NCBI GenBank assembly: GCA_947579665.1
Contig: OX388345.1
Span: 34,935,849-34,999,848 of the forward strand
Length of the DNA stretch: 64,000 nt
Reading direction: 5' to 3'
From: Sympetrum striolatum
Lineage: Eukaryota > Arthropoda > Insecta > Odonata > Libellulidae
Shown here: in pieces, positions 20,947-33,219 of the stretch
Layout of the letters: each line of letters opens with the position of its first letter
Numbering within the stretch: the first letter of the stretch is position 1
Position numbers and translations under genes: made by a program
The notes under the pieces: model-generated
Seen by the model: only the letters and a program-made list of their open reading frames with translations
Told to the model about the DNA's origin: nothing
The model's database searches: none

Positions 20947-23811
20947 CAGTTCGCACCGCTATATTTTATACAGCTTAAGAGCGTAACGTACGTTCTTGCG
21001 TATTAAAATTAGTTTATAATAATAATAATCACCTTTTTTGGCTATTGAGACTAGAAGTCTCTTCTTACATCTAACCCATAATATTTTTAATAGAAAATAG
21101 AAGGAATTGGTAATTTTTGTACGAAAATCTGGAAATTCATTTTGATTCATGGATGTAAATATGTTAGTAAAGCAATAATTTTAAAAAGATAAAATTAAAG
21201 TTGTCTTGAATTCTCTTGATTGATTGAAAACTCTTGATTAGCTTTTGCCAACTACCGTCTAGAAATAAGAAGAAATTACGTATTTTAGATTTTTCTCATT
21301 TAATTCTGTCCTTATTACGAAACATAAATTAATCAATACGTAAAAGATGGAAACCAGCAGAATGGAGTCTTTAAGGAGAAATCCCACGAAAAGAAAAAGC
21401 TGATGTCGATGAAACTAGTTTTTGCTTACATTGTCAGCGTCTGCTTAAAGACATACTTAAAGAGTTAAGAATGACGTCTGAAGAAACCTCTTAGACTTAT
21501 GTCCCAATGAGTATAATTTCATCACAGGTTCCATTAATTCCTTGAATTCCTGTTGTATATATATAATATATATATACATATAATTCATTCGAGTTTAATC
21601 TCTATAATCCATATCACTCTTACCGTCATTTAAATTTCTTACACCTCCGATGAGAGCATGTCATTTACTCCTTGAATGCACAACTCGCTCTACACTTAAG
21701 TGTTGCGATCTGCCTATCATTAGGCAATAACCTAACCCTACGCTCTGTTTCCCATATGTTAATTTCCCAGATATATCAATACTCATTCTTTCATTAAAAT
21801 GGAATATAAGAATTAACGGTAATCGATGCTGCTTCAGATCCTCCCTTTCCACATTTTTTGCCCAAACATCTTCCGCGTGAGATAGAGCTTCACTTGAGAG
21901 GTGATCAGGGCACCCGCACCACATCTTCTAGATCTGTCTCTACGGGTCCTTAGACTTAAAGGATGCTAAATTACTCACAACTGAAACGTATTGTAGTGTA
22001 TCTGGTCAAGTTATTTTATTAATTAATTTGACGATTATTTAATATCGGTCACCGAATGCCCAAAATATGGAAATGTTAGAAGTGGCTAAACGTCTTCTAG
22101 AAAATTATTTGAGAAAGTAACGATGGAAAAGTATTCGAATATAGTTTTATTATCAGATGTATACCTCATTTTATTATTACCGTGCGTGATTTATTTGAGA
22201 GCTTACTTGTTTTTATTCTATCCTCCAATATGAAGGTGCATATCCAACTCAGCATGCAGTTGGCATTTTAATAGCTGAAAACTTTGTTCTGAATGAATAT
22301 TTTTCACGATTGTGGCTTTTGTTTTGGCGTGTCAACATTATATTATCAATATCTTCTGTTATTTAACTTACAATGTATGGATAATATTATCATACTTTAT
22401 ATACTTGATAAGAAGGGAACATTCTAAACTTCTCTACTTCTTTAATACTTATTTTATTGTAGCATTTGAATTATGGCAAACGGTAGGCGAAAATTTATTG
22501 GTTAAGTATTTAATGCATAATACTGTTAATAAATTATAAGAGAGAATCGCGTAGTGAGATGAGGCAATCGCATAGAAACTCTTGCTACAAAATAAGTAAT
22601 ATGTGTCGCAGGTATCTTTATTCACCTTATTCCTAAGGCCTGCCACGAAATCGAGGGCAAACTGACAGATTCCATTACCAGGCGGATTATTTTCTCGTTA
22701 GCTCCTCACAAAAGCTTTTACAAACCCACCAGTCTAATTAAAAACCTCGGATTTACCCGCTTCCTAAATCTCTTTAGAACTAACTGCACGGTAAAAGAGC
22801 GTTCATGATAGCGTCGTTTGAGTTTTTATCGCAGTGGTCGTGGACACTCGAAATGAACGGACGTGGAATGTTTACGGGACCCGGAGTGTCGTACTAAGGG
22901 CGAGAGAGAGATACTCAGGATTTGCGAATTTATAGCCGAGAGTTGATGACGGCATCAACGAGCTCCCTTCCCCTCCTCTTTAAACTCCCGTTCTTACATA
23001 TTTGCCTCTTCTGTTCCCTCGAGAAACTTCGAATCAGTGCGTTTTCTCTCGTGGGAACGAGGGGATGAGCCGATCGATTGAGAGATGCCCACCTGTGCGT
23101 CTACTCTCGAGCTAACTATACCCAGCCCTCATTAAGTACCGCTATTCCTCAACCGCTTCGGCTAAATTTCGCTCCTCCTCTTTGCTAATCCCTCGCAATC
23201 GCTCGCATTTCATTCATGAGTCCACCCCTCTGAAATTTCATTCTTAATTTTCCCGCTCATTCAGCTTCGATTCTTTACGCGCTGCTCCTTTCATTTTTTC
23301 TGCTTCACTACGCCTCTGTCCTGTAGAATAAGTTTTTTTTTAAGCTGAGAACCGCGAGTCACTAGAATTGCACGAATACTAGCTGATAAATAAAATGGCA
23401 CACTTAAATACAACTCATAGGTCCCACTCCGTCATTTTGGTGTATAAAAAATTATATTTAATACTTACTGAAAGTAGGATATATCAAATATACATTATAG
23501 GGTCTTCATAAAGGCGAGATTAAGACTGAAAAGTCTCTTCTTCTATGTAGTCTTAATATATAAAATAATAATATTAAAAACAGAAGAGGTGTGTAGGTTG
23601 ATAGAGATAGAGAGAAAAATTTTAGGAATGAATGTAAATAAAAAATCTAAGGGAATACTTTAGGAAAAGAAGAAAAACAAAAAGAAGTGTGAAAAACCTG
23701 CACGGATCTACAAATAGTACAGATTAAAATATGTGAACAAAAGCAATGTATAACATTGAAATCACAAAAAAAGTACTATATTAGTAGTAATATTGAATTT
23801 ATAATCATCAT
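20947..23811. other. Intronic sequence, no gene recognised
   Basis: Includes an AT dinucleotide-type microsatellite at about 21554-21584 and a GC-richer island at about 22830-23300. No coding exon or RNA gene supported. Confidence 0.5.
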
Positions 23812-23873
23812 AATAATGACAAGCACCTGGCCTGGTGCCTATTTGTACGTTTTGAGAATAAATGAATAAATAA
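23812..23873 (+). repeat. SINE-like 3' end
   Basis: agcacctggcctggtgccta then tttgtacgttttgagaataa and an aataaataac tail. It corresponds to the last 60 bases of the minus-strand repeat at 17385-17510. Confidence 0.45.
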
Positions 23874-26800
23874 CATTGATTGTGCATTTGAACAAACAAT
23901 ATTATCACAACAAATAAAAGGAATAACGGATCTAATATTTTCATTAATATTCAACCACAAAAGACATACACACACGAACATAGTTTGTTCCTTTTATTTT
24001 TATAATGATCTTTCCACCAAGTGAAGGCCGAAATCATAAACGCAATATTATCACAATTACTTCCCCTGAACCAAAATAGCTCGCAAGGAGGTTCCTTGAA
24101 TTGATACTTATGCAATAATAATAATATAAATAGTTTATAACAATAGCTACTATTTCCGTATTGTTTTAGTCATTTAAAGCTGATTATATATAACTTCTCC
24201 AACTTAAAACGAACTGGAATTTGACAATCCTTTAATGCGTGGATTCTATATGAAAATTTTTCAACCGTTGATTTTTATTTTTAGCCGTTGATAAAATGTG
24301 ATTCATTCAATGGTTTTTCAAATTTTTTTGTAAATACAATGAATTTTTATCCTCTCCCTATTTTCTATTTCGCTGTACTTGCAATATGATTCTTCTTATA
24401 ACCAATTCTCCGTTATGGTGGCGGATGATCGTAGAACAATTATGCTATTGTAATATTCCACAGAGTAAATTCATTTAAAAACATTAGAATATATGGAATT
24501 TTTAAGGCTGTAATGAGAATACCAATTTTTCCACCACATCTCTAGTACTTGTTATTACATGCAGAGGTAGCAGTATGTGAATAAGGTTACTCCGTTTGAA
24601 TAATAAATTGAATTTTTTAGTATTCTTGGCGTATTTTTCATTCAAATGCCTTTTATTGACTGTATAAATACCCATTCATTCCTCTTCTGACCATTGCCTA
24701 TCTAAGTATCTCTCCATCCATTCCCTTTTCTTATCTCCCATATGCCTACTTCTCTTGCGCCGTCTCAACTCGCAATTTAATCAGCTGTCGTCCTCTGTTT
24801 CAACCATCGCGACTTAAAATCTCCTTTGACCCTAATCCTCTGCAGCTGTACACATAAAATTTACGTACGTTTCAATCGCGTTTTGATATCTCCTCAAACC
24901 CTAAATGGCAATCTGCTAGTTCCGTTGAGTGTGGTGTAAAATAGACATTAAGGACTCCCTTTGTTGAGCGTTCACCCATTCTCGAGGCAATTTAAAGCTT
25001 TAAATGGCTTTTCATTGCTTCTAAATTAAGTTTGAATCTCTCCTAAAAAGGAATGAATTACTAAAAAAGTATATAAACAGGAATCAAAAATTATAAGATG
25101 AGTTAAGGAAAAGTTGAACTCATGTTCTTCGTCATGTTGTTTTTCCTGATATTTGAAGAACATAAGAGCATAATCGCTCTTCTTTTCCTCGAATGGTATA
25201 GTCTGGTTAATTTATTTTACAATTATAATTAAATACGATTAAATCATAAATAAGTCATACGTAGAATATTTATAGACTCGCATTTTTAATTTAAATGTAT
25301 AGAAGCAGTCTTTTGTATCAGATATTATGAAAATTATTTATTTTCAAGTTTAAAATTTTAATTTCAAAGAAAACGAGTTTCAATTATTTCCATTCATATG
25401 CAGGGAGAATTACGTTTCATAATATTTTATTCTTATAGCTGTTGGGAAAAACAGCGAAATCAGAAAGGACAAAAAACCAATGGAGATACATTTGTGTGAA
25501 ACAAATTTTAATGCTAAACGAAGTGAAAGTTGCTGCATTTGTCCAAGAATCGGCAGTTTTGATTACTCAAATTAAAACTTCATTATCATTTTATTATAAA
25601 AATCGATCGCTGGAATCAGTCGCTTGCATTTAATTTTAAATGAACTGCTATCTCTTTACATCCATCCAAAAAAACCTTCCATCAATTATCAATTATTAGT
25701 AATTATCTTTTCGTATTTGTCAACTCTGACGGCATATGCATTCACATCATCTTTTGAAAAATGGAAAGTCATCTTCTATTGTCAAATCGCTGGATTTTCA
25801 TCAAACTTTATGAGAAGGAGAAAAAGGTTTAACACTACCCTGAAGCTCCTACTACATCTAAATGCTAAATCGTGATTCCCCGAGAAATATTCAACGCATG
25901 AGGAGCATAAATACATAAATAAATTCGTACTTTTACTAAAAAAATCCGTGCGTAGTACTTAATTTGAAGTGCCTCCAACTCATCCTAGAAGTATGTAGGA
26001 GAAAGATGCACCCCGAAATATCTTCGGTCCGAGTAAGTACTTGGATATACGGCCATTGCCCGCATTTCTTTGTAGAAGAGAAGCGCGTCCACGTTCCCAC
26101 GGGACAACACGTATCATAACCGCTTTCCTATCTCTCTCTCTTCTTGGACCATCTCTTTTGAACTGAAAATATTCTTTTCTTTTCTCTCTCTCTCCTTTAT
26201 CTCCATACTTATTTACACTCGCTCATTTTCTCTCTCCCCAAAACGTTTATACTTCAGGACTATCTCATGATCATCCTCCATCCACGAATATTCTCTTATC
26301 TTTCCCTCATTTTATAAGGATTCAGAGATTTTATGGCCTACAATTTCTGAAAATACGCGTTCGCAAAGTGATTTACCTAGGTTAAATTATCCAGTAATAT
26401 GTTAAAACATTTCCCCATCCCATGGTTTTTAGATAACTTATAGTAATTCCGTTATAGGAATCAGAGGGAATGCGATGATCATTATTATTCGTCTTCTAAT
26501 TCATTATTAATCTTCTTCGTTATCATACTAATGTAAGCCCCATTGTATAGTTGCAGTTTTTCATTTGTAAAGTATAATGATTTTTTATATTCTTAATCAC
26601 AAATATCTACATCTACCTATTAGTAGTTCTAAGTTCAACTTTTTGGAAAACATGAACACGTTTTGGTATCCTGCTGAATTTGTGCCATATAGGGTTAACG
26701 TGCTAACCGACCAATGCTGGAGTTAGAGATCTTGTTCCTTTAAAAGATGGTGGAATGAAATCAACTCAACAAGAGAAAGCATGTAACTTGAACCAAATGT

Positions 26801-29800
26801 TAAAATAGGCAATGATTCTACTCGATAAACTATTCTCAACTTTAATTAAAATTACTGCGGTGAATCAATACAATTGCACGCATTTTTTGTCAGCTTATAG
26901 TACAATTAAAAGTATAAATAAATCAAAGACATGCAAGAAATTATCAGATAAATGGAAAAACGACTGTCAATTTTCAAAATTACATATTATTCTACTGCTT
27001 TCAACATATTTACACTATTTACAAAAGATCAATGGATTCTATCATAGGAATTAATTATTTTAATTATTTCCTAAATGCCTTTTCGTTTATAGGGTGTATG
27101 ACATTATTTCGTTAATGCATTTTTATTCAATATGGACGTATTTAAAATGAATGTTTTCCAACGTATATCACTTACAGTAGAGTTCAATCTTAAAGATTCT
27201 CCGTATAAAAGTTGGGTCATTCGGTTTTGAATAAAATTCTTTCCAGGCAGGTTTGCCCGTATATACGCGGTAAAAGTATAATATATGAAGGGCTTTTAAG
27301 GGGTCTTCACGCCTTAAATTTTTCTCCCGCGTAAAACTTCTATCTAAATAGTAATAGAATCGAATGTTTAAATAAGTTGTGATTACGAAAGCTTGAAAAT
27401 AATACCCTTATCTGAATCATAGGCATTTGTTCTTCTACGTCTTCTAACTCTGCTCTATGTAGGGTCACCCCTCCGTCTCCTCTTCCCCAATCTCGCACAA
27501 TGGAGTATCGCTTTCCTTAACAACAAAGGCAGACCCAAAAATCCTTGATCTCCCTTCCCTCGTATCTTCCCGTAATCGCCCTTTCCTTCTCTCAAGCGAA
27601 TCCATCCGCCAAGCATCTCCTCCAATCCCTCTGCAAACTATTAAACATCGGATACAAACACCAGGACCTCTCACAATCACTGTGCACGTCATTTTGGTAT
27701 CACTGTATCAATCCTCTCCCATCTCATTGAAGAAGGACGAGAGAAATCTGAAAGCACGAATCTTCACCACGCTGTCATCTCCCGAGGTTTCTCGGACTGT
27801 TTGGAAAATGATATAGGATATGCCAGTATTTTTTTGCAGAATCTAGGGACCGAATCATTCTTTTACATTACCGCCAAACTTATGCATTGCAATAACCAAT
27901 GGTAGATGTTATACGTAACGTCGTATGATGTAATTTATTTTAAATATTTTACCTATAAATTGGTTTATCTTATTTTCTGTAAACAATACATAGAATCAAT
28001 TCTTTTTAACATAATGAGAAATTGATCTAAGTAATTCACAAAGTAACAAGATATAGCAGGATGATATAAATTTATTGTGTAGATATAAAAATACAGAATA
28101 TTCAAACTACTTTTACTAATATCAACTATCTATAGAGCATCAAAATATTTCATATAAATAGCATCGATGGGAAAGTAAACATTAAGGAGTTATCTGGAGT
28201 GCTAATCTCTAATATTATAACATTTATTACCAGACACCCATAGATACTTAAAGAAGTATCTCCCAAGATTTATTTGTCAAATTGATGTTTTTCCAAATGG
28301 TTCTTATAAAAAAATTCTGAATGACCATGTTTCAAATCAACTTTTTAAGATAATTTTCAGGATTTAAATTAGCCGAGATTGTTTGAATTTTACTAATTTT
28401 GTGGTGTTTACTAACAGATAAAATGCTATAGTTGGAAATGTTGGATCTGCCTTATCTTTAGTGCCAAGAACCACTCGCAGAAATCAAAGGAAGAGTTAAA
28501 AGAACTTTTCTTGCAGTGCAAACGCCTAAAAGGCTGTCCAAAATTTCGTTTGTAAAATATATGTCCTACAATGAAAACTAAAAGTTATGTATCCATTAGG
28601 AAACTAGAGATTCGGAGAGGATCTTTGTGTGCCTTTTAGAAAGCCTATCTTCCTCATTCCATCAATTCCGTCCTATTCCTGTCTTCGCCAGAATGTTCTC
28701 AGTCTGCATCGCTTCTCTTTTCCCTTGTTCTCCATTACTCTGTCCCTTCCGTTTCCTCGTCACTTCTAAATTCATGCCCAGCACTTGGAAACGATCTCGA
28801 TCAAAAACACAAGAGGTTTACTGTGGCGGAGTTGGAATAAGTGTGAGCCCTTTCATCTTAACCGTAATATCATCTTCGGCTCACCGCTTGCCCTCAACCT
28901 CAACATCTCATCGCATTTGTCTTCCTGGGGTTACTTGCTTCCTCTTAATTCCTGCTTTGTGAGATATTGCCCCACTAATTCTCGAGATTCCTTGGTTGAA
29001 GTTGTTTTATGATACTATTTTAAATTGTCAAAACGGTAATCTAAAACTTTTTCTTTTCACCTTCCAATCTTGATCACATTCTAAATTATATTACTCATCT
29101 TTTTGCATTCAAGTACTTCCTCTCGTTATTTCCTGTATCCCTACATGGTAGACGATCCTTATTTCTGTCTTTCAAACTAAAAGGTCTTGTTAAGGACATA
29201 TTAGAAATAGGAAAGGAAAGACATTTTTTCTATACGCTTTCTACATACATTTACATATATCAATAGCAATTTTTAGTTTTTTTTTGAACAAGGAGAGATG
29301 CAGAATGCAGTGATGCTTTTATTGGATTCACAACTATCTTACCTCCTAAATAATTGTATTACAGATTTATAGAACGTATACATTTTCTAGATTCAAGAAT
29401 TGTTCACCTCTGAAACAAAATCAGTGATGCTACTTCTGCGGTACAACAAATTTAGCAGATAGCGTAAAGTATACCAAAAATGATGTACTAAGTTTCTTAT
29501 TAGACGAATGTATTATATAGAAATTATGTATGAATATAATAAATGATAAAATAGATAACAATGTATTCGAGAGTTATACATTAAAATGAAATGAATTCCT
29601 GTTTTGGTTGTATAGAAAATTTGTTAGCAGAAATCTATTGCAATACTAGAATCTACGTAAAGTACAGTTAGTGAATATCAGTGAATAAAGCAGATGAATT
29701 CCTAAATTTTCCATCATGATTTTTTTCAGGATTCTTTGCGAACATTCTGGGATCTCATCCATGCCAAAATTAACTTTCTCCTTATCTCACGCTTACATTC

Positions 29801-30370
29801 ATCTTACGTCAAAAACGTTTGATCTCAAGAAAATATTAGTTCAAGAGTTCACTGTATCATGAGTATTTTTATTTTTTACTTTTATAATTGTTTTTTGCTA
29901 TAAAGGACCAACGTGAGCATTATGAAACACGTTTTATGACAGTGAAAGCGATTAAATATCCGTCATTAGGATCAAGCGCGACTGTCTTATGAAAGCCCTC
30001 TAAATAGGCGAGCTCATGCTAGCCTTTTTGCACGCCGTCAATCAACTTCTTTCAAATCTTTAATTACCGTTTGCCCTATTACCTCGCAGCCTTGAGGTTT
30101 AGATGTCTAGCGATCTGTTTCAGTCGTCGGCGCGAAATAAGAAAGAAGATCCTCACGAATTACGAAAGAGAGTCACGCGAATAAGCGAAAATAAACGACA
30201 TGCGATCCCTCAATCCTTCAATTCTCTCTCGCCTCTCACAAGCGCAATTATCCAATCACGGTCACTTATAAAACTTTCTAATTCGCTTTCAATCGCCTAG
30301 AAAATACAAAATTTTTGTCTTTTTCTAAAGCAAAGGTTCAATACGATAAAAAATCAATTTCCTTTGGTAA
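23874..30370. other. Intronic sequence, no gene recognised
   Basis: AT-rich, with GC-richer pyrimidine-biased islands at about 26040-26300, 27440-27740 and 28620-29000. Short open frames in those islands have no recognisable domain. I see no RNA gene. Confidence 0.5.
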
Positions 30371-30455
30371 ATATTTATAAATGTTATATTCATATAATTT
30401 ATATTTATAAATAATATATTCATATAATTTATATTTATAAATAATATTTAAAAAT
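30371..30455. repeat. Tandem repeat, 30-bp unit, about 2.8 copies
   Basis: atatttataaat...catataattt recurs with a period of exactly 30 bases at 30371, 30401 and 30431, the last copy partial. Pure A/T except one C per unit and a single G. Confidence 0.8.
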
Positions 30456-31949
30456 GTATATTTCTATTTTATTTATTATAATACATATATTATATTTAAT
30501 ATCTTGTTAAAATCGGATTGCACCATATTTTTATTAATTGATTTATATGAATGTGTATTTGTGCTCAGTATATTATGATATGGTTAATATATTTAATTTT
30601 ATATAGAACTACCATTAGTTGTGGCATAAACTGTAATTTATCGTCCTAATTTATTGCATAACTTTTTCTTCGAAGCAATGGGGAAGGAAAATTTGTTTTT
30701 GGTACACCGAGTATAAATAATTTGTAGATGGTATGTTTTTTAAAATACACATGTGCTATGTTTTATATTTAAATATAATTAATTCTTTTCAATAAATATA
30801 TATTAGAACATTTATTTCTCACAGTGTTAAATATAACATATTTAATACTGTATGTTATTTTTTGTGGAACATTTTTACTGAACTGAAATTTATCCATCTA
30901 TTGTGACGGAGTTCTTTTGGTAAAATCTTCTATTATTGATCATATATTTTATATTTGTATATAATATATTTTTCGTCAATACATAATGATTTGTATCCAC
31001 TTGTTTCTGTAAATTACTCTGGTTTTATTTTATCGAGTGAATTTTCCGAATATCATCGAATAATAATCTCGCAAATATTCGTTATGAAATAAATCCTCAA
31101 GATAATGCTTTAATCTCTAAATTCTAAATTAATAGTCCGTCCGTCGTATAGCGAGTAAGGGAACGAGGATCGGCGGCTGTTCAATACCTAAGCACATAAA
31201 GCAAACAGATAATCATGTCTTTGGAAGGCTATTTCGAGAGACAAATAGCGTAAAGGGCACCTCTTTCCTCTCCGTCCGGATGTTATGAGCGTTCATCTGC
31301 CTGCTCCAAATCCGAATCCTTTCCACAATGGCGGAATTGAATACTGCACGATTCTATGTGAAAATTGAGAAAAAATAATAATATGGAAATTCACAATTCT
31401 CTATAGAAATATATGTATAATTTAAAAGTGAAGTGCTCCAAGGCCTTTGCACTTCATTGGAATATACATTCATGTGCTGATTTCGGCATGAATTCATGTC
31501 GAGAAAGAAGCCTTGAGCAGAAACTTTACATGCATTAATCTCGTAATGCAACCGAACGGCGAAGAATCTCTTATAATAAAACGCACATTATTTATTCAGA
31601 AGTTAGTTAATTACTGTTGCTATAAAATTAAAGTTAGGAAAGGGGGAAAAGAAATAACTCTCTGTCTATTGACGAAAGATTATATAATGAATATTATACA
31701 ACTCTTTATTCGACGAGGTTAGACCTACGTGAGCCTCCATTACGCCTAACCTCTGAAGTCATATTTGATAGTACATTTATACTGTAGAAAGATATATATA
31801 TTGAAAACAATTATCAAATTTAGTACTCATTTGGAAAAAAATGCACCACTTTATAGTTTGTATAAGTAAAAATATCTGATGTGGCCAACACATGACTTTC
31901 TCCATATTTATTGAAAAAAGAAGCCATTGCCGGTAATATATAAATAACT

Positions 31950-32320
31950 CCAAAACAATGCGTGTTACAGAAAAATGATTAAAACAAAAGTTGTAGCAAT
32001 GTACATTATCTATAACTTTTGTATGTAATTGTATATACCTACATTGCATTCTGACAGAGATATGTATGAAAAACTTCCATTTCTGGATAAACAACAACTT
32101 CTGGTTAAATATTATTCAAGAATAACTCCTAATCAATCAGTGTTACGAAAAAACGTTTCATACAAAGGTTGAATTAATATACATTATCTATAACTTTTGT
32201 ATGTAATTATATATACCTACATTACATTCTTACAGAGATATTTAAGAAACAAAATTTTGTTCCTGATAAACCGCAACTTCCGGTTAAGCGATATTCATCA
32301 AAAACTTATCAGCTCTTCGC
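31950..32320. repeat. Tandem duplication, unit about 170 bp
   Basis: tacattatctataacttttg plus tatgtaatt-tatatacctacatt, acagagatat, cctgataaac/tggataaac and aacttc-ggttaa occur in order twice (from about 32005 and 32173), preceded each time by gtgttac-gaaaaa. A weak start of a third unit is at about 32315. Unclassified. Confidence 0.6.
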
Positions 32321-32509
32321 ATTGTTAGGAAAATACTAAATATGAATTTTGGAAATAGTAGGATAATAAATTTTTAAGGTAGAGCGCCCAAAAACTTTTT
32401 TACCACACACAGACAGACATGTTCGGGAAAATAGCGAAAAACGAACTCTCTTGGCCCCAAAACATCTATTTCCGTTGAAATCTGGAAATCGATTTTTTTG
32501 CGAAAACAA

Positions 32510-32542
32510 TACTTTCTCTATATTACGTATAGGGAGAAAGTA
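32510..32542. repeat. Imperfect palindrome at end of repeat block
   Basis: tactttctctata and tatagggagaaagta face each other across a short spacer. It closes the block that starts with the 170-bp tandem repeats and may be the terminus of one decayed element. Confidence 0.4.
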
Positions 32543-32590
32543 AAAATAATTGGTAGCAATTTATCGGGTATAAAAGTTAACTCTATAGTT

Positions 32591-32797
32591 ATTATAGTGT
32601 GTAAAAAACTCCGAAAACCATCAAGAAAAAGAACTTACGTGCAATACTTATTTTAGCTCCAAAATAGCCATCCTCAGGCTACGACAATTTTTGGTCCATC
32701 TTTGATTGTCTGAGGATTGCTCTTTTGGAGCTGAAATACGTATTACATGTAAGTTCTTTTTCTTGATGGTTTTCGGAACTTTCTACACAATATATTA
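32591..32797. mobile_element. Foldback element with 87-bp inverted arms
   Basis: Left arm 32591-32677 and right arm 32710-32797 are inverted copies (ccgaaaaccatcaagaaaaa, gaacttac, cagctccaaaa-type words, atcctcag) with scattered mismatches around a 32-nt spacer. The right arm contains a hammerhead-like core. No coding capacity. Confidence 0.8.
32707..32747 (+). ncRNA. Hammerhead-ribozyme-like motif in foldback arm
   Basis: TGT, core CTGAGGA, stem II GCTC/GAGC with flanking T's, GAAA, a palindromic AATACGTATT as stem III, then ACA pairing with TGT as a 3-bp stem I. The mirrored left arm has lost the G of GAAA. Confidence 0.4.
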
Positions 32798-33146
32798 CAA
32801 TCATCAGCAGCCACCTATATCCTGTAGTTATTACGTTAAATGTCTTTCGTAATTATTAGTTTTACAATTTATTACTTGTCTGTGATGGATTAAGGCCGGC
32901 TGAAATCTTATATCCGCTATTATGACATCGAAACTTCGAAGTCCTTTTTGAAGAACCTTATCGCGTATAATTATGATATGAAAATTAAATTTCGTTTTAT
33001 GTAAAAACGGATAATTTTATTAATATGATACTCGTTATCCTCTGTATATGTTTACAGCTCTGAGTCAATACATATGTTTCAAGGACTCCTTGCCAATGGC
33101 GAATACAGTTTGCAGCGAATTCAAAGAATTCAATGTTTCATCACAT

Positions 33147-33219
33147 GGCCCTGTGGCGCAACGGATAACGCGTCTGACTACGGATCAGAAGATTCCAGGT
33201 TCGAATCCTGGCAGGGTCG
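33147..33219 (+). tRNA. tRNA-Arg (anticodon ACG)
   Basis: A 73-nt cloverleaf: acceptor GGCCCTG/CAGGGTC with one G-U pair, A-box TGGCGCAACGG, anticodon stem TCTGA/TCAGA with loop CTACGGA (anticodon ACG at 33180-33182), T arm CCAGG-TTCGAAT-CCTGG, discriminator G. A TTTT run lies a few bases downstream. It is on the SerT sense strand inside the 41-kb intron. Confidence 0.93.

Noticed and set aside
21405..21435. ctgatgtcgatgaaactagt as another hammerhead-like motif
   Set aside because: No room for stem II between the core and GAAA, and no stem I.
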